This document shows positions 15,617 to 23,931 of a stretch of 38,011 nucleotides of DNA, piece after piece (positions within the stretch are counted from its first letter, which is position 1; every line of letters begins with the position of its first letter). The position numbers and the translations under genes are program-made. Source of the DNA: Candidatus Obscuribacter phosphatis (GTDB lineage: Bacteria > Cyanobacteriota > Vampirovibrionia > Obscuribacterales > Obscuribacteraceae); assembly GCA_001899315.1 (NCBI GenBank), contig MOYA01000003.1, positions 492,791 through 530,801 on the forward strand. Reading direction: 5' to 3'. The notes beneath the pieces were generated by a model that searched no databases, was not told the origin of the DNA, and saw only the letters and a list, made by a program, of their open reading frames with translations.

Positions 15617-16918
15617 TCACCTTGAAAAGTTTCGAAAGAATTCCCACATCTCTTCGCTGGCATCGATGTCTTGGCTGATGGCACCGCTCACATCAGAAAT
15701 AGCCTTGAGATTCAAGCAACCAGGCCAAGTATGCCCACCCCCTTCAATCTTATAGAGCATCACCTGGCTTGAGCCGCTGCCCCAGACGGTCTTTTCCACA
15801 TGGGTACCGTCGTTGGCAGAGCGATCCGGCAATCTGGTAGAGCGCGGTGTCGGTGCAGCGGCATTGCGCGAGACCCAAAAATCGATTGTGTCGGGGGCTG
15901 TACTCAAGCCGCCCAGTCGGGCTATCGCCCCGTCCAGTGCAATGTCGCCGCCCACACCTAAGGCCTCGCCCAACTTACCCATTTTCTTAGAGCGTCCGTC
16001 ATCCCATGGTATGAGAGGGTCTTCGCTGCCCAAAAAGAAAACAATCGGCATCCGGTTATGGGTGCTGTCCCGACTGGCACCGCCTCTGGTCAAGGTTGAA
16101 GCGACCACACCGCAGGCGGCGATTCGCTCAGGAATAGTAAGTGCCAAAAGCTGGGTAAAATAACCACCATTTGAAATGCCGCAAGCATAGACCCGGCGGC
16201 GGTCTATCTTGAACTGCACCGCTAGTCTATCGAGCATAGACTGCACAAAAGCCACGTCGTCATTGCCTGTTGCGGTCAAACCGTCCTGCCAACGACCGCC
16301 CAAGGCAGTGGGAAAGACAACTATAAAGCCTTTGCGATCTGAAAGTCCGGTGAAGCCGGTCAGACCAAACATCATATGACCGTTCATGCCCAGACCATGA
16401 AAAGCCATGACAACCGGATAAGCCTGCTTGCCATCGTAACCAGCCGGTAAGTGTACGAGAAACTCACGGCGCTGCCCAGCCACTAAAACCGAGTCAACAA
16501 AGTCCCGATTTGAGACTAGAGTTGAGCGGCCAGCACCCTGTGCTTGCTGTGATGCAGGCAACCGACCGGCATCAGCTCTCTGCAGCTGGCTTTGGTATTG
16601 GGTCTGATTGAGATACTTAGTATGATTCTGCACTTGCCCCTGATTTGGATATTGCTGCAAATACTGACTTTGCCTGCCCTGCTGCAGGGTGCTGGTGCTA
16701 TTTATGCTGGTGCCATTTGTGCCTTGCGTCGAATCGACCCAGCGCGCCTGCCTTGAGCCTGGCACCCATTCATAGCGCCTTTGCCCGGTGTTGCCGCTTT
16801 GCGCCAGAGCTGCATTGTTAAGGCAAGGGACTAAGACAAGCCCCAAAAAGCCTAAAAAGACTGGGCTAAATAAGAACAATCTGGAAAAGATAGAAAAGCC
16901 CCTAAAGAGTCGCTGCAT
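15617..16918 (-). CDS. Exported PHB-depolymerase-like esterase (alpha/beta hydrolase)
   Basis: 433 residues from the ATG at 16918, which begins a typical signal peptide (MQRLFRG..., then a long hydrophobic core ending in NNAALAQ). Upstream in-frame starts at 16951 (ATG) and 16999 (TTG) would run into the divergent gene's promoter space. After a Gln/Tyr-rich linker (about 75-130) comes the catalytic domain of the polyhydroxybutyrate depolymerase/LpqC esterase group. It has the oxyanion region AFHGLGMNGHMM, the nucleophile elbow GISNGG (S249), the acid in LGSEDPLIPW (D300) and the base in GGGHTWPGCLN (H396). It likely hydrolyses an ester (polyester or feruloyl-type) outside the cytoplasm; substrate not determinable. 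Confidence 0.87.
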   Translation of the reverse strand: MQRLFRGFSIFSRLFLFSPVFLGFLGLVLVPCLNNAALAQSGNTGQRRYEWVPGSRQARWVDSTQGTNGTSINSTSTLQQGRQSQYLQQYPNQGQVQNHTKYLNQTQYQSQLQRADAGRLPASQQAQGAGRSTLVSNRDFVDSVLVAGQRREFLVHLPAGYDGKQAYPVVMAFHGLGMNGHMMFGLTGFTGLSDRKGFIVVFPTALGGRWQDGLTATGNDDVAFVQSMLDRLAVQFKIDRRRVYACGISNGGYFTQLLALTIPERIAACGVVASTLTRGGASRDSTHNRMPIVFFLGSEDPLIPWDDGRSKKMGKLGEALGVGGDIALDGAIARLGGLSTAPDTIDFWVSRNAAAPTPRSTRLPDRSANDGTHVEKTVWGSGSSQVMLYKIEGGGHTWPGCLNLKAISDVSGAISQDIDASEEMWEFFRNFSR

Positions 16919-16992
16919 TACTCTAAACAAGACCGTATAGTTATTTAGCATGCTGGGTATGTCAATATCGTAGATATACAGGTGCGCCCAAA

Positions 16993-17649
16993 GTGACAAA
17001 ATTTAAGCTGGCTACTTCACTTTCTTGCGGACTCTTTGCCGCCATCGCTGCCGCTCTCTTTGATTTTAGCAGGGCACTGCCTGCCCTGGCGCAAATGCCG
17101 CCCGGCCCCGAGAGCATGGAGCCGCCGCCGGTGATCACCAAACCAGACCTCAACCTGGAAGCGGCTGCCATTCCTGCCGAAAACCTCAATGTCGTGGAAG
17201 GCTCGCTAAAAGAAAAGCGCCTTAACGTGCTGCGCAAAATAATGGCGGCGAAAGCGCACGGCATCGGCATTACGCCCTATATGAGCGCCTTCAATTTTGT
17301 AGAAGAGATGGTGAAAGCCAAGGACAGCGAGGCCAACATCGAAAAAAGACTGACCTCTATAGATGACGGACTGAACGATCAGCTCAAGCGCAGCGTCGAC
17401 CTAAAAACCCAAAGACCGACACCACCGGTGGCGGCAGGTTCCCCCATGCCCAGTGCGCAGTTCCCGGGTATGGCTGACGCTTCAAGCGGTGACATCATCA
17501 ACAAACTAAAGAACAAATTCGGCGGCAAGATACCAGGCAATATCATGGACAAACTGCCTCCCGGCATAGCCGATAAGTTTGGCGGCGATCCCAGTCAGCT
17601 CTTGAATGATCCCAATCTTAAGGACCTGTTGAAAGGTCTTAAAAACTAA
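16993..17649 (+). CDS. Exported protein of unknown function
   Basis: 218 residues from a GTG with AGGTG 8 nt upstream. Residues 1-34 are a signal peptide (LATSLSCGLFAAIAAAL...ALPALAQ). The mature protein has a Pro-rich start, a helical part around RLNVLRKIMAAKAHGIG...YMSAFNFVEEMVKAKDSE, and a C-terminus of short Gly/Pro-punctuated amphipathic helices (IINKLKNKFGGKIPGNIMDK, LPPGIADKFGGDPSQLL). The family is not recognised. It is 55 bp upstream of the Ser/Thr kinase gene, so the two may share a transcript, and it is divergent from the esterase with a 74-bp shared promoter space. Confidence 0.75.
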   Translation: MTKFKLATSLSCGLFAAIAAALFDFSRALPALAQMPPGPESMEPPPVITKPDLNLEAAAIPAENLNVVEGSLKEKRLNVLRKIMAAKAHGIGITPYMSAFNFVEEMVKAKDSEANIEKRLTSIDDGLNDQLKRSVDLKTQRPTPPVAAGSPMPSAQFPGMADASSGDIINKLKNKFGGKIPGNIMDKLPPGIADKFGGDPSQLLNDPNLKDLLKGLKN

Positions 17650-17704
17650 CCTTCATGACCCATTGGCTTGTGCCCGACAGACAAACGCAGACCCAAGTAG
17701 AAGA

Positions 17705-19819
17705 ATGAAGGAAGACCAGGAGAAATCGCAATTCTTTAAACCCGGCTCGGACACCTTGCCGGTGGCACTCGGCGACTCACCCCTGGGCGGGCGCTCGCGC
17801 ACTATTGAAAAAGCGGGTTTGCCATTCAAAAGCGGCGATGTCATCGACGGCAAGTTTCAAGTAGTCGACTTTCTTGGCGAAGGCGGCATGGGCGCGGTCT
17901 ACAGAGTCAAGCACCTGACACTGGGCAAAGAACTAGCCCTGAAAACATTTCGCTCCAATCAAATCGACCAAGAAGCCTGGCTGCGCTTCCAAAGAGAAGC
18001 CCAATCGATCGGACGGCTGCAGCATGAGAACATCATTCGTATTTATGACTTCGGCATCAGTGAAGGCAATCGCCCCTATTACGCCATGGAGCTGCTGCAC
18101 GGCCAAGACCTAGCAGAGAAACTGAAAAGAGAAGGGGCTTTTCCCCTTAAGCTCACCCTGCAAGTCTTTATACAAACCTGTTCAGCCCTAGAGCACGCCC
18201 ACAAAGCCGGTGTAGTACACCGCGACATCAAGCCGGCCAATATCCACTTAGACCTTACAGATCCTAAACGGCCGGTGGCCCGCCTGGTAGATTTCGGCAT
18301 AGCCAAACTAGCCTCAGGCGAAAGCCAAAGGCTGACAAGCGTCGGCTTGGTATTCGGCAGCCCTCTCTATATGAGCCCAGAACAAGCCATGGGCAAAGAA
18401 ATAGACGCGCGCAGCGATATCTATTCACTAGGCTGCGCCTTGTTTGAATGCCTTACCGAAAAACCGCCCTTTCTAGGGGAGAACATTGTCGAAACCTTGA
18501 CCAAGCATCAGTGCGAAGAGCCGCCTACACTTTCGGCAATTGATATTGGTTCGAGATACCCGCAGAGGCTGGAAGGACTCTTGAAGCGCATGCTCGAGAA
18601 GGAGGCGGCTGCGCGCGTTTCTTCAATGACCGAAGTAAAAAAAGAATTGGAAGCAATTTATCAGAGCTTACTCTTGCCGGGGCAAGGACAGACTTTGCAA
18701 AGCAAGACCATCGGGGAGTTCAGCGGCAGCACCACAGGTGTACGAAAACCAGCGGCGAGTAATCGCGCTGAAGACGAAGAGGCAGGGGCAACCAAGCTCG
18801 AATCAAAAAAGAATGCGATACCAACAGCGGTGCTAATGATTGTAGGCACTTTAATGCTTTTGGTCGCGACAGTGGGCTTCACAAGCTTTATGAGCAAGCC
18901 AACCTCAACAATTCAAAAGATACCGACAAACAACAACGATCTAGCGGTCATTCCAGGCGCCAGCCTGACAAGAGACAAGCACGGCAACAAAATCATTAGA
19001 ATCAATTTCAACGCCTTCGATTGCGGACTCGTCGGCTTGGTTGGAGAAAAGCCGCACCCTCGCTCGGGACTTGAGGATTTCCCAGGAACAACCAAACTCC
19101 TGTTTCAACCAACTCATGAATTTATAAATAACAAGGAAAAATGGTTTGCTGTAGCAGACATTCCCTTCTGGGAAGTCCGATTCCTGCAAGGTGAGAACGT
19201 TACAAGAGAAATGATCAGAGAAGGACTAAGTGCGATGCCCGATTCTCGCAGCTTCGTAATTCGCAAAGGTGTCATTGAAGGACAATTGAGCAAACTCAAG
19301 GAAAACAAACTCTTCAACATAGATATTGGTCACTCTAGGCTAACCAAAGAGACCCCTCAAGATGTCCTCAAACTGGATGCGCATCGCTTTGCCCTTGATG
19401 GTCTCAGCCCCGATGAAATGGACGAATGCATTGATCAATTGAGGGGTAAGAAGAAGATTTTCGCCCTCAGGCTAGATGATTGTGATATCAAAATAAGGAC
19501 ACTAGAGAAACTACGCACTATGCCAAACCTTGCCACTCTAGAGTTGCGCAACTGCAAAATAGACAATGCCAAACTAGAAGAGCTAAGCAAAATAGGCACC
19601 CTGAAAAGACTGCACTTGGGCAAGGCAAATTTATCTGCAGGAGCAGCAGAAATCATTAGAAAAATGCATCTTAACTTACTCACTATCGAACTTGACGACG
19701 ACGAAAAGCTCAATGAAGAAATCAGCCAAATCTGTAAAGAGAAAGGCATAAACCTGGAAACAAAAGATGACGGCAAAGATGATTACACAGACATTATCAA
19801 TCTGCCAGTCGAAAACTAA
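17705..19819 (+). CDS. Membrane Ser/Thr protein kinase with leucine-rich outer region
   Basis: 704 residues from the ATG at 17705 (a TTG at 17663 is possible). The kinase domain at about 50-325 is complete: glycine loop LGEGGMGAVY (57-66), Lys80, HRDIKPAN with catalytic D174, DFG D196, and SPLYMSPEQ. It is of the PknB/PrkC type. A polar linker and one transmembrane helix (IPTAVLMIVGTLMLLVATVG, about 373-394) follow. The outer 310 residues end in leucine-rich repeats (LATLELRNCKIDNAKLEEL, LKRLHLGKANLSAGAAEI). No PASTA repeats are present. This arrangement suggests an outside sensor driving cytoplasmic phosphorylation; ligand and targets are unknown. Confidence 0.93.
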   Translation: MKEDQEKSQFFKPGSDTLPVALGDSPLGGRSRTIEKAGLPFKSGDVIDGKFQVVDFLGEGGMGAVYRVKHLTLGKELALKTFRSNQIDQEAWLRFQREAQSIGRLQHENIIRIYDFGISEGNRPYYAMELLHGQDLAEKLKREGAFPLKLTLQVFIQTCSALEHAHKAGVVHRDIKPANIHLDLTDPKRPVARLVDFGIAKLASGESQRLTSVGLVFGSPLYMSPEQAMGKEIDARSDIYSLGCALFECLTEKPPFLGENIVETLTKHQCEEPPTLSAIDIGSRYPQRLEGLLKRMLEKEAAARVSSMTEVKKELEAIYQSLLLPGQGQTLQSKTIGEFSGSTTGVRKPAASNRAEDEEAGATKLESKKNAIPTAVLMIVGTLMLLVATVGFTSFMSKPTSTIQKIPTNNNDLAVIPGASLTRDKHGNKIIRINFNAFDCGLVGLVGEKPHPRSGLEDFPGTTKLLFQPTHEFINNKEKWFAVADIPFWEVRFLQGENVTREMIREGLSAMPDSRSFVIRKGVIEGQLSKLKENKLFNIDIGHSRLTKETPQDVLKLDAHRFALDGLSPDEMDECIDQLRGKKKIFALRLDDCDIKIRTLEKLRTMPNLATLELRNCKIDNAKLEELSKIGTLKRLHLGKANLSAGAAEIIRKMHLNLLTIELDDDEKLNEEISQICKEKGINLETKDDGKDDYTDIINLPVEN

Positions 19820-19928
19820 GGCTATTGGGCTCTTACCCGCTCAGTCTAAAGTAGTAAAACTGATAATCAGCCCAAAGAATGAAGGAAAGGCAAGCCTCGC
19901 GGTCTAATATAGCGTCGAGGTGGTTGCC

Positions 19929-20144
19929 ATGAAACTTTATGTCTACAAAGAATTTGCCTATATCTGGCAAACCGTGCTGGGTGTTCTCTTTCTTGCCCTG
20001 GCTTATTTCCTAGGAAGAGAAGACGGCTCTGGAGACTTCACAAGGCTGCTCGCCAGCTGGATACTCACCTTACCTGGACTAATCTGCCTGCTTTTTGGCA
20101 TCACCACTTTTGTATTGAGAAGAGAGCCGGACATCTGGGCTTAG
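19929..20144 (+). CDS. Small two-helix membrane protein
   Basis: 71 residues from the ATG at 19929, with GAGGTGG 5 nt upstream; the GTG at 19920 lies inside that site and is unlikely. Two hydrophobic helices (TVLGVLFLALAYFLG and WILTLPGLICLLFGITTFV) are joined by a short polar loop (REDGSGDFTR). The family is not recognised. It stands alone between the kinase gene and the pseudopilin cluster. Confidence 0.7.
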   Translation: MKLYVYKEFAYIWQTVLGVLFLALAYFLGREDGSGDFTRLLASWILTLPGLICLLFGITTFVLRREPDIWA

Positions 20145-20282
20145 AGCACCTGACTCAAATGCCTGAATAAATCGAGACCTCTAGATAAAGTAAAAGAGCA
20201 GCGGCAAGCTGAAAGCATCTGCCCTCACAAACTCTTTACACTGCGGTGGTATATACAGATCATCGGTGCTAATCGGCAAGGG

Positions 20283-20918
20283 ATGAATACTGTGAAGATT
20301 AGAGCGGCTCAAACCTTTCAATTAGGTCTTAGAGACAGACCTGGTTTTTGTTTGCCGGGCGCGCATCGTAAGCAGGAACGCAGACAAGAACTCAGACAAG
20401 AACCCAGACAAGAACCCCGGCAAGAACTCAGACAAGAACCCAGGCAAGAACTCAGACAAGAACCCAGACAAGGGCGCAGGCAAGGCTCAAGCATCGCCGA
20501 ATTTGGTCCGGCTTTCTTCTTTCTCTTCATATTTGCCGTCTTTCCGGTACTCGATATTATCGGACTGGGCTTCGGCTACGTCAGCTCGATTTCGCTAAAC
20601 GACCTGCAGCTCCGCCAGGCTGTGAAGGTACCAAGATCAGAAGCAGAAGACAAAAACGGCTCCGTTAAACTGCTCATTCCAAAAAAATACGTCAGTACAC
20701 TTGCCGGCGGACTGGCCAGTATCACCCAGCTGCCTTCCACCCAGGTCATTTATGAAAGCGGGCCCGGCGGTATCTTTGTCACAGTCACAACCCAAGTCAC
20801 TGTCTCGCCCTTCCTCACCATTCCCTTCTTCTCTTCGGTGCCCGGACTAGGCGCCCCGGCCACCTATACGGTCAGTAGTACCCGGCTACTGGAGAATCCA
20901 AGATTTTATGCCAATTAG
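20283..20918 (+). CDS. TadE-like pseudopilin with expanded basic leader
   Basis: 211 residues; a GTG at 20292, with AAGGGATG upstream, may be the real start. Residues 28-66 are a charged repeat (RQELRQEP). Then GSSIAEF (G68, E73) followed by a hydrophobic helix (PAFFFLFIFAVFPVLDIIGLG) matches the prepilin peptidase site, Gly before the cut and Glu at position 5 of the mature helix. The C-terminal part has beta-type strands (GIFVTVTTQVTVSPFL). This fits minor pseudopilins of Tad pili (TadE-like). A leader of nearly 70 residues is far longer than usual. The next gene overlaps by 11 bp, indicating an operon. Confidence 0.75.
   Translation: MNTVKIRAAQTFQLGLRDRPGFCLPGAHRKQERRQELRQEPRQEPRQELRQEPRQELRQEPRQGRRQGSSIAEFGPAFFFLFIFAVFPVLDIIGLGFGYVSSISLNDLQLRQAVKVPRSEAEDKNGSVKLLIPKKYVSTLAGGLASITQLPSTQVIYESGPGGIFVTVTTQVTVSPFLTIPFFSSVPGLGAPATYTVSSTRLLENPRFYAN
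20370..20489. repeat. 12-bp coding tandem repeat, about nine units (RQEL/RQEP)
   Basis: Units AGACAAGAACTC and AGACAAGAACCC start at 20382, 20394, 20406, 20418, 20430, 20442, 20454, 20466 and 20478, with small changes at both ends. The period keeps the frame and encodes Arg-Gln-Glu-Leu/Pro in the leader of the TadE-like protein. Confidence 0.93.
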
Positions 20919-21315
20919 AAAAAGACGACGAGTTCGAGCCCAAACACTGATAGAAGCCATCGCAGGCTTTGCAGTTATCATTCCGCTTGCTCTTATGGCT
21001 CTTGATTTAACAGTTCTGGTCACAACTTCACAGTCTAACGAGCAATGGGCAGAACTAGCTGCACGCAGCGCCGCTTCTCAAGCCAATGCCCAGAATGCCA
21101 GGCTGACGGCTGAAAGCTGTCTAGCCAAAGCCAAAACATCCAACATCGTGCAAAGTGTCGCTCTAGAAGGTGTTGACTATGACTTAGGCAAAGGCCAGGT
21201 CACAATCAAAACCAAGATGCTGGTGAATATGCCTGTGCCGTTTCCCTTTCTTTCTCAAGTTGAATGTCATGCCAGCGCCATTCAACCAATAGTGGCAACG
21301 CCGGCCCCACTCTAG
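20908..21315 (+). CDS. TadE-like pseudopilin
   Basis: 135 residues. A short basic leader (MPIRKRRRVRA) is followed by QTLIEAIAGFAVIIPLALMALDL. Glu16 is the fifth residue after a cut following Ala11, as in type IVb pilin-like TadE proteins. The remainder carries a helix with many alanines (WAELAARSAASQANAQNARL) and a two-strand end. It overlaps the preceding TadE-like gene by 11 bp and is 9 bp from the TadG-like gene, so all three are one operon. No pilus ATPase, secretin or prepilin peptidase gene is in the window. Confidence 0.8.
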   Translation: MPIRKRRRVRAQTLIEAIAGFAVIIPLALMALDLTVLVTTSQSNEQWAELAARSAASQANAQNARLTAESCLAKAKTSNIVQSVALEGVDYDLGKGQVTIKTKMLVNMPVPFPFLSQVECHASAIQPIVATPAPL

Positions 21316-21324
21316 GAAAATCAC

Positions 21325-22920
21325 ATGACACCACCAGTGATATCAAAATACAAAAAGACAGTGCCGCGAAGAAAGCAGGGCGCCGCCACCGGCTTGGTCA
21401 TTTTCAGCACCTTTCTCTTAATTATCTGTATTGTCGGCTTATTTCAATTGAGCATGGTCATGGGCGGCTCAAGACAAGTAAGAAACGCAGTTGATGCCGG
21501 GGTACTCAATATCTCAAAACGCATCATCGAAGTAAAAGTACCGGCCAGCCCCCAGTACAAAGACGTTGCCGACTCGACAGGCAATATCGGCATATCAAAT
21601 ATCAATCGTATCTGGGGCAAGGCTTATCTAGTCAACGCCAATGCCGAATCAATGAAAGCAGACGGACAAGCCGGTTCCAATACCGAAACGGCAGCCGAAG
21701 CAGCATTTGGTCATGCCAAAAACTTAAACGACATGCTCTTCAATAAAGTTTCAGACGAGAATGTCTTGAACATGTACTTTCAACAATTGGCGCACCAACG
21801 CCAAGCCAGCATGGTAAAGGCAGACAAGGTGGAGCGCTCGCAGGCAGACACGATTTCAATCGCCATGATCGATAGAGGACTTGAAAGCAATCTCAGCTAT
21901 ACCGCAGGACAACTGCCAGATCGCATCACCGCCCAGGGCACCACTTTCGGCAACAAGTCTTATCTAAAAGGCTATGTGCCTATGCAGGCAAACAATCATC
22001 AATTCGCCTTCACTTCTTTTCGACAGGGTGAAATGCCGCACCTAATTGATGATACCTATTTTGAAAACAACAATGCCGCCAAGCCTATTGGCGGTGCCTA
22101 CACTCCCCTACCCAATGCCTTCAAAAGACACGGCGAGGTCGACTCGGTATCGGGCAAACTAACGGCGGTGGCATGCGCCGCTGCCAATCCGCAGCGCACC
22201 TACACCTTGGCTATTCCCTATTCTTTTGTCACAATTCAGGTAGGTAATACTGCCAAATGGCATGTCGACCAAAAGAAAATCAAAGAAACAACCTATGGTT
22301 TCAAACCAGAAGAACAAAAGGGCATTAAAGACTATCCTCTGCCTAGCGGCGGCAAACTATACGGCAATGCCAGCCTGGGCAACGAATACTCGGCAGCCAC
22401 CACCTTGCTGGAAGTAATCGAAGCCTTACCGGGGGACCATAACCAAGCTTTCAAAAAGCTCTTGCAGCGCATCAAAGAAATAGATCCTGATTTCAACCAA
22501 GAAAGGCTCAATAAGCTATTGCAGAGCGCCGCTTTCAACAAAGAAGAAGCCCCCTCGGCTTCAGGAGAAGCCCAGCCCCGCAAATACTTTATCTATCCGG
22601 TTTATTCTTCGGCGGACAATACCGACCCTACTATCAAGATTGGCTCCGACAAACAAAACCTTCCCTCTTGGCTCAATCCAGACAATCCGCCGGAAGGGCT
22701 GGATAAAACAGTGATTCAAGAGAACAAGCAGAAAGACAAGCCGAACTACTGCTGGGGTTATGTTGTGGGCGGCAAATCGAGCTCGGTCAAACACTGGACC
22801 GAAGTCTATGGCGACGTGCTCTGGCAGCCGGGCACTGGATTTGGCCAGCACCTAGGCGAACTGCGCTTTGCCCGGGTGACCGACATTTATTTTGCAGACG
22901 AACCAGATTCGGGACCATGA
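21325..22920 (+). CDS. TadG-like pilus assembly protein
   Basis: 531 residues; AGGAAA lies before the ATG. A basic N-terminus (RRKQG) leads into a single membrane helix (LVIFSTFLLIICIVGLFQLSM), followed by SRQVRNAVDAGVLNIS. That pattern corresponds to the RxxLQNAADAAALA region of TadG proteins. The large outer part has no recognisable vWA domain and no obvious repeats. TadG-like proteins anchor or regulate Tad pili or related surface machinery. The tight spacing with the two TadE-like genes supports a joint function. Confidence 0.75.
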   Translation: MTPPVISKYKKTVPRRKQGAATGLVIFSTFLLIICIVGLFQLSMVMGGSRQVRNAVDAGVLNISKRIIEVKVPASPQYKDVADSTGNIGISNINRIWGKAYLVNANAESMKADGQAGSNTETAAEAAFGHAKNLNDMLFNKVSDENVLNMYFQQLAHQRQASMVKADKVERSQADTISIAMIDRGLESNLSYTAGQLPDRITAQGTTFGNKSYLKGYVPMQANNHQFAFTSFRQGEMPHLIDDTYFENNNAAKPIGGAYTPLPNAFKRHGEVDSVSGKLTAVACAAANPQRTYTLAIPYSFVTIQVGNTAKWHVDQKKIKETTYGFKPEEQKGIKDYPLPSGGKLYGNASLGNEYSAATTLLEVIEALPGDHNQAFKKLLQRIKEIDPDFNQERLNKLLQSAAFNKEEAPSASGEAQPRKYFIYPVYSSADNTDPTIKIGSDKQNLPSWLNPDNPPEGLDKTVIQENKQKDKPNYCWGYVVGGKSSSVKHWTEVYGDVLWQPGTGFGQHLGELRFARVTDIYFADEPDSGP

Positions 22921-22953
22921 GATATAACTAGATAAGCAGCACAAATAAAACTA

Positions 22954-23904
22954 ATGAATACAACTCGACCAAAACTTGCTTTTTCTTTACGCCGTTATTT
23001 TATGACGGCGACTGTGTCTGCGGCGTGGTTTGCCACTGTGCCGGCGGCGCTGCTTGCCACTTTACCTGCGACCCTGCTTGCCACTTTACCTGTGACGCTG
23101 CTGGCGTCACTATTGCTCATCCAAATGCCGGCCTTGGCACTCAGCCCCGACCTAAAAGATGGAATCTCCGCCTACAACAAAGGCGACTATAAAGAAGCCG
23201 TTTCGCATCTGAGCGCCGCGCTCTCACAAGATTTCAATAATGCCGTTTTGCACTACTATCTGGCCAATTCTTTCGTCAATCTCGGACAGAAAGAAAGCGC
23301 CATCAGAGAATTCAGAATCGCCTATGCCCTAGAACCAGAGAAAGAGGCAGGCAAACTTTCTAAATTAGCCCTCAAGTATCTCGGTGCCGAATCGGCAGAA
23401 GCCGCCCCCGAGAAGAAAGCACCGACGCCGCCGCCCAAAACAGCGGAAGAGTTGAAACGAGAGGCGGCCATGCAAAAGTTGAAAGAGCAGCTCAGCCGAG
23501 ACTCAGAAATAAATCAGAAGTCAGCCAGCCAATCGGCAGAAAGCACAAGTCGCCACGGCAATGCCTCTGTAGATGCCCAACGCCAGGCTATTCTAGAGGG
23601 TCTACGTTATTACCGGCGCGGTAGACTGCAACAGCTTCCCATGCCTCAAGACAGCGCTAGACAGCTGGAACTACTAAAATCACTTTGGGAAGGGCAAGCC
23701 AATTCACAATACCAGCAAGCCGAACAAAGACGATTGGAATTGGAGAAAACCGCACAAAATCTCAATGAACTAATGCAAGACAAGCGCAAAGGCGGACACA
23801 AACTGGTTCCCGAAAGCTCGAATCTTTATATAAGAACCTATCAAAGCCATAAAGAAGAGAGTAAATCGAACGATAAGACCAAAGAAAAATCTGGCGATAA
23901 GTAA
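22954..23904 (+). CDS. Exported TPR protein
   Basis: 316 residues. The N-terminal 54 residues form a long, repetitive hydrophobic signal (PAALLATLPATLLATLPVTL) that looks expanded by a 27-30 bp internal duplication around 23041-23105. A TPR region follows (ISAYNKGDYKEAVSHLSAAL, LHYYLANSFVNLGQKESAIREF). Then come a Pro-rich linker, a charged coiled coil and a lysine-rich tail. It begins 33 bp after the TadG-like gene and 27 bp before the S9 peptidase gene, so it probably belongs to the same transcript. The Shine-Dalgarno is weak. Confidence 0.8.
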   Translation: MNTTRPKLAFSLRRYFMTATVSAAWFATVPAALLATLPATLLATLPVTLLASLLLIQMPALALSPDLKDGISAYNKGDYKEAVSHLSAALSQDFNNAVLHYYLANSFVNLGQKESAIREFRIAYALEPEKEAGKLSKLALKYLGAESAEAAPEKKAPTPPPKTAEELKREAAMQKLKEQLSRDSEINQKSASQSAESTSRHGNASVDAQRQAILEGLRYYRRGRLQQLPMPQDSARQLELLKSLWEGQANSQYQQAEQRRLELEKTAQNLNELMQDKRKGGHKLVPESSNLYIRTYQSHKEESKSNDKTKEKSGDK

Positions 23905-23931
23905 AGTATCAAAGGCAGTAGCAATAAAAAA

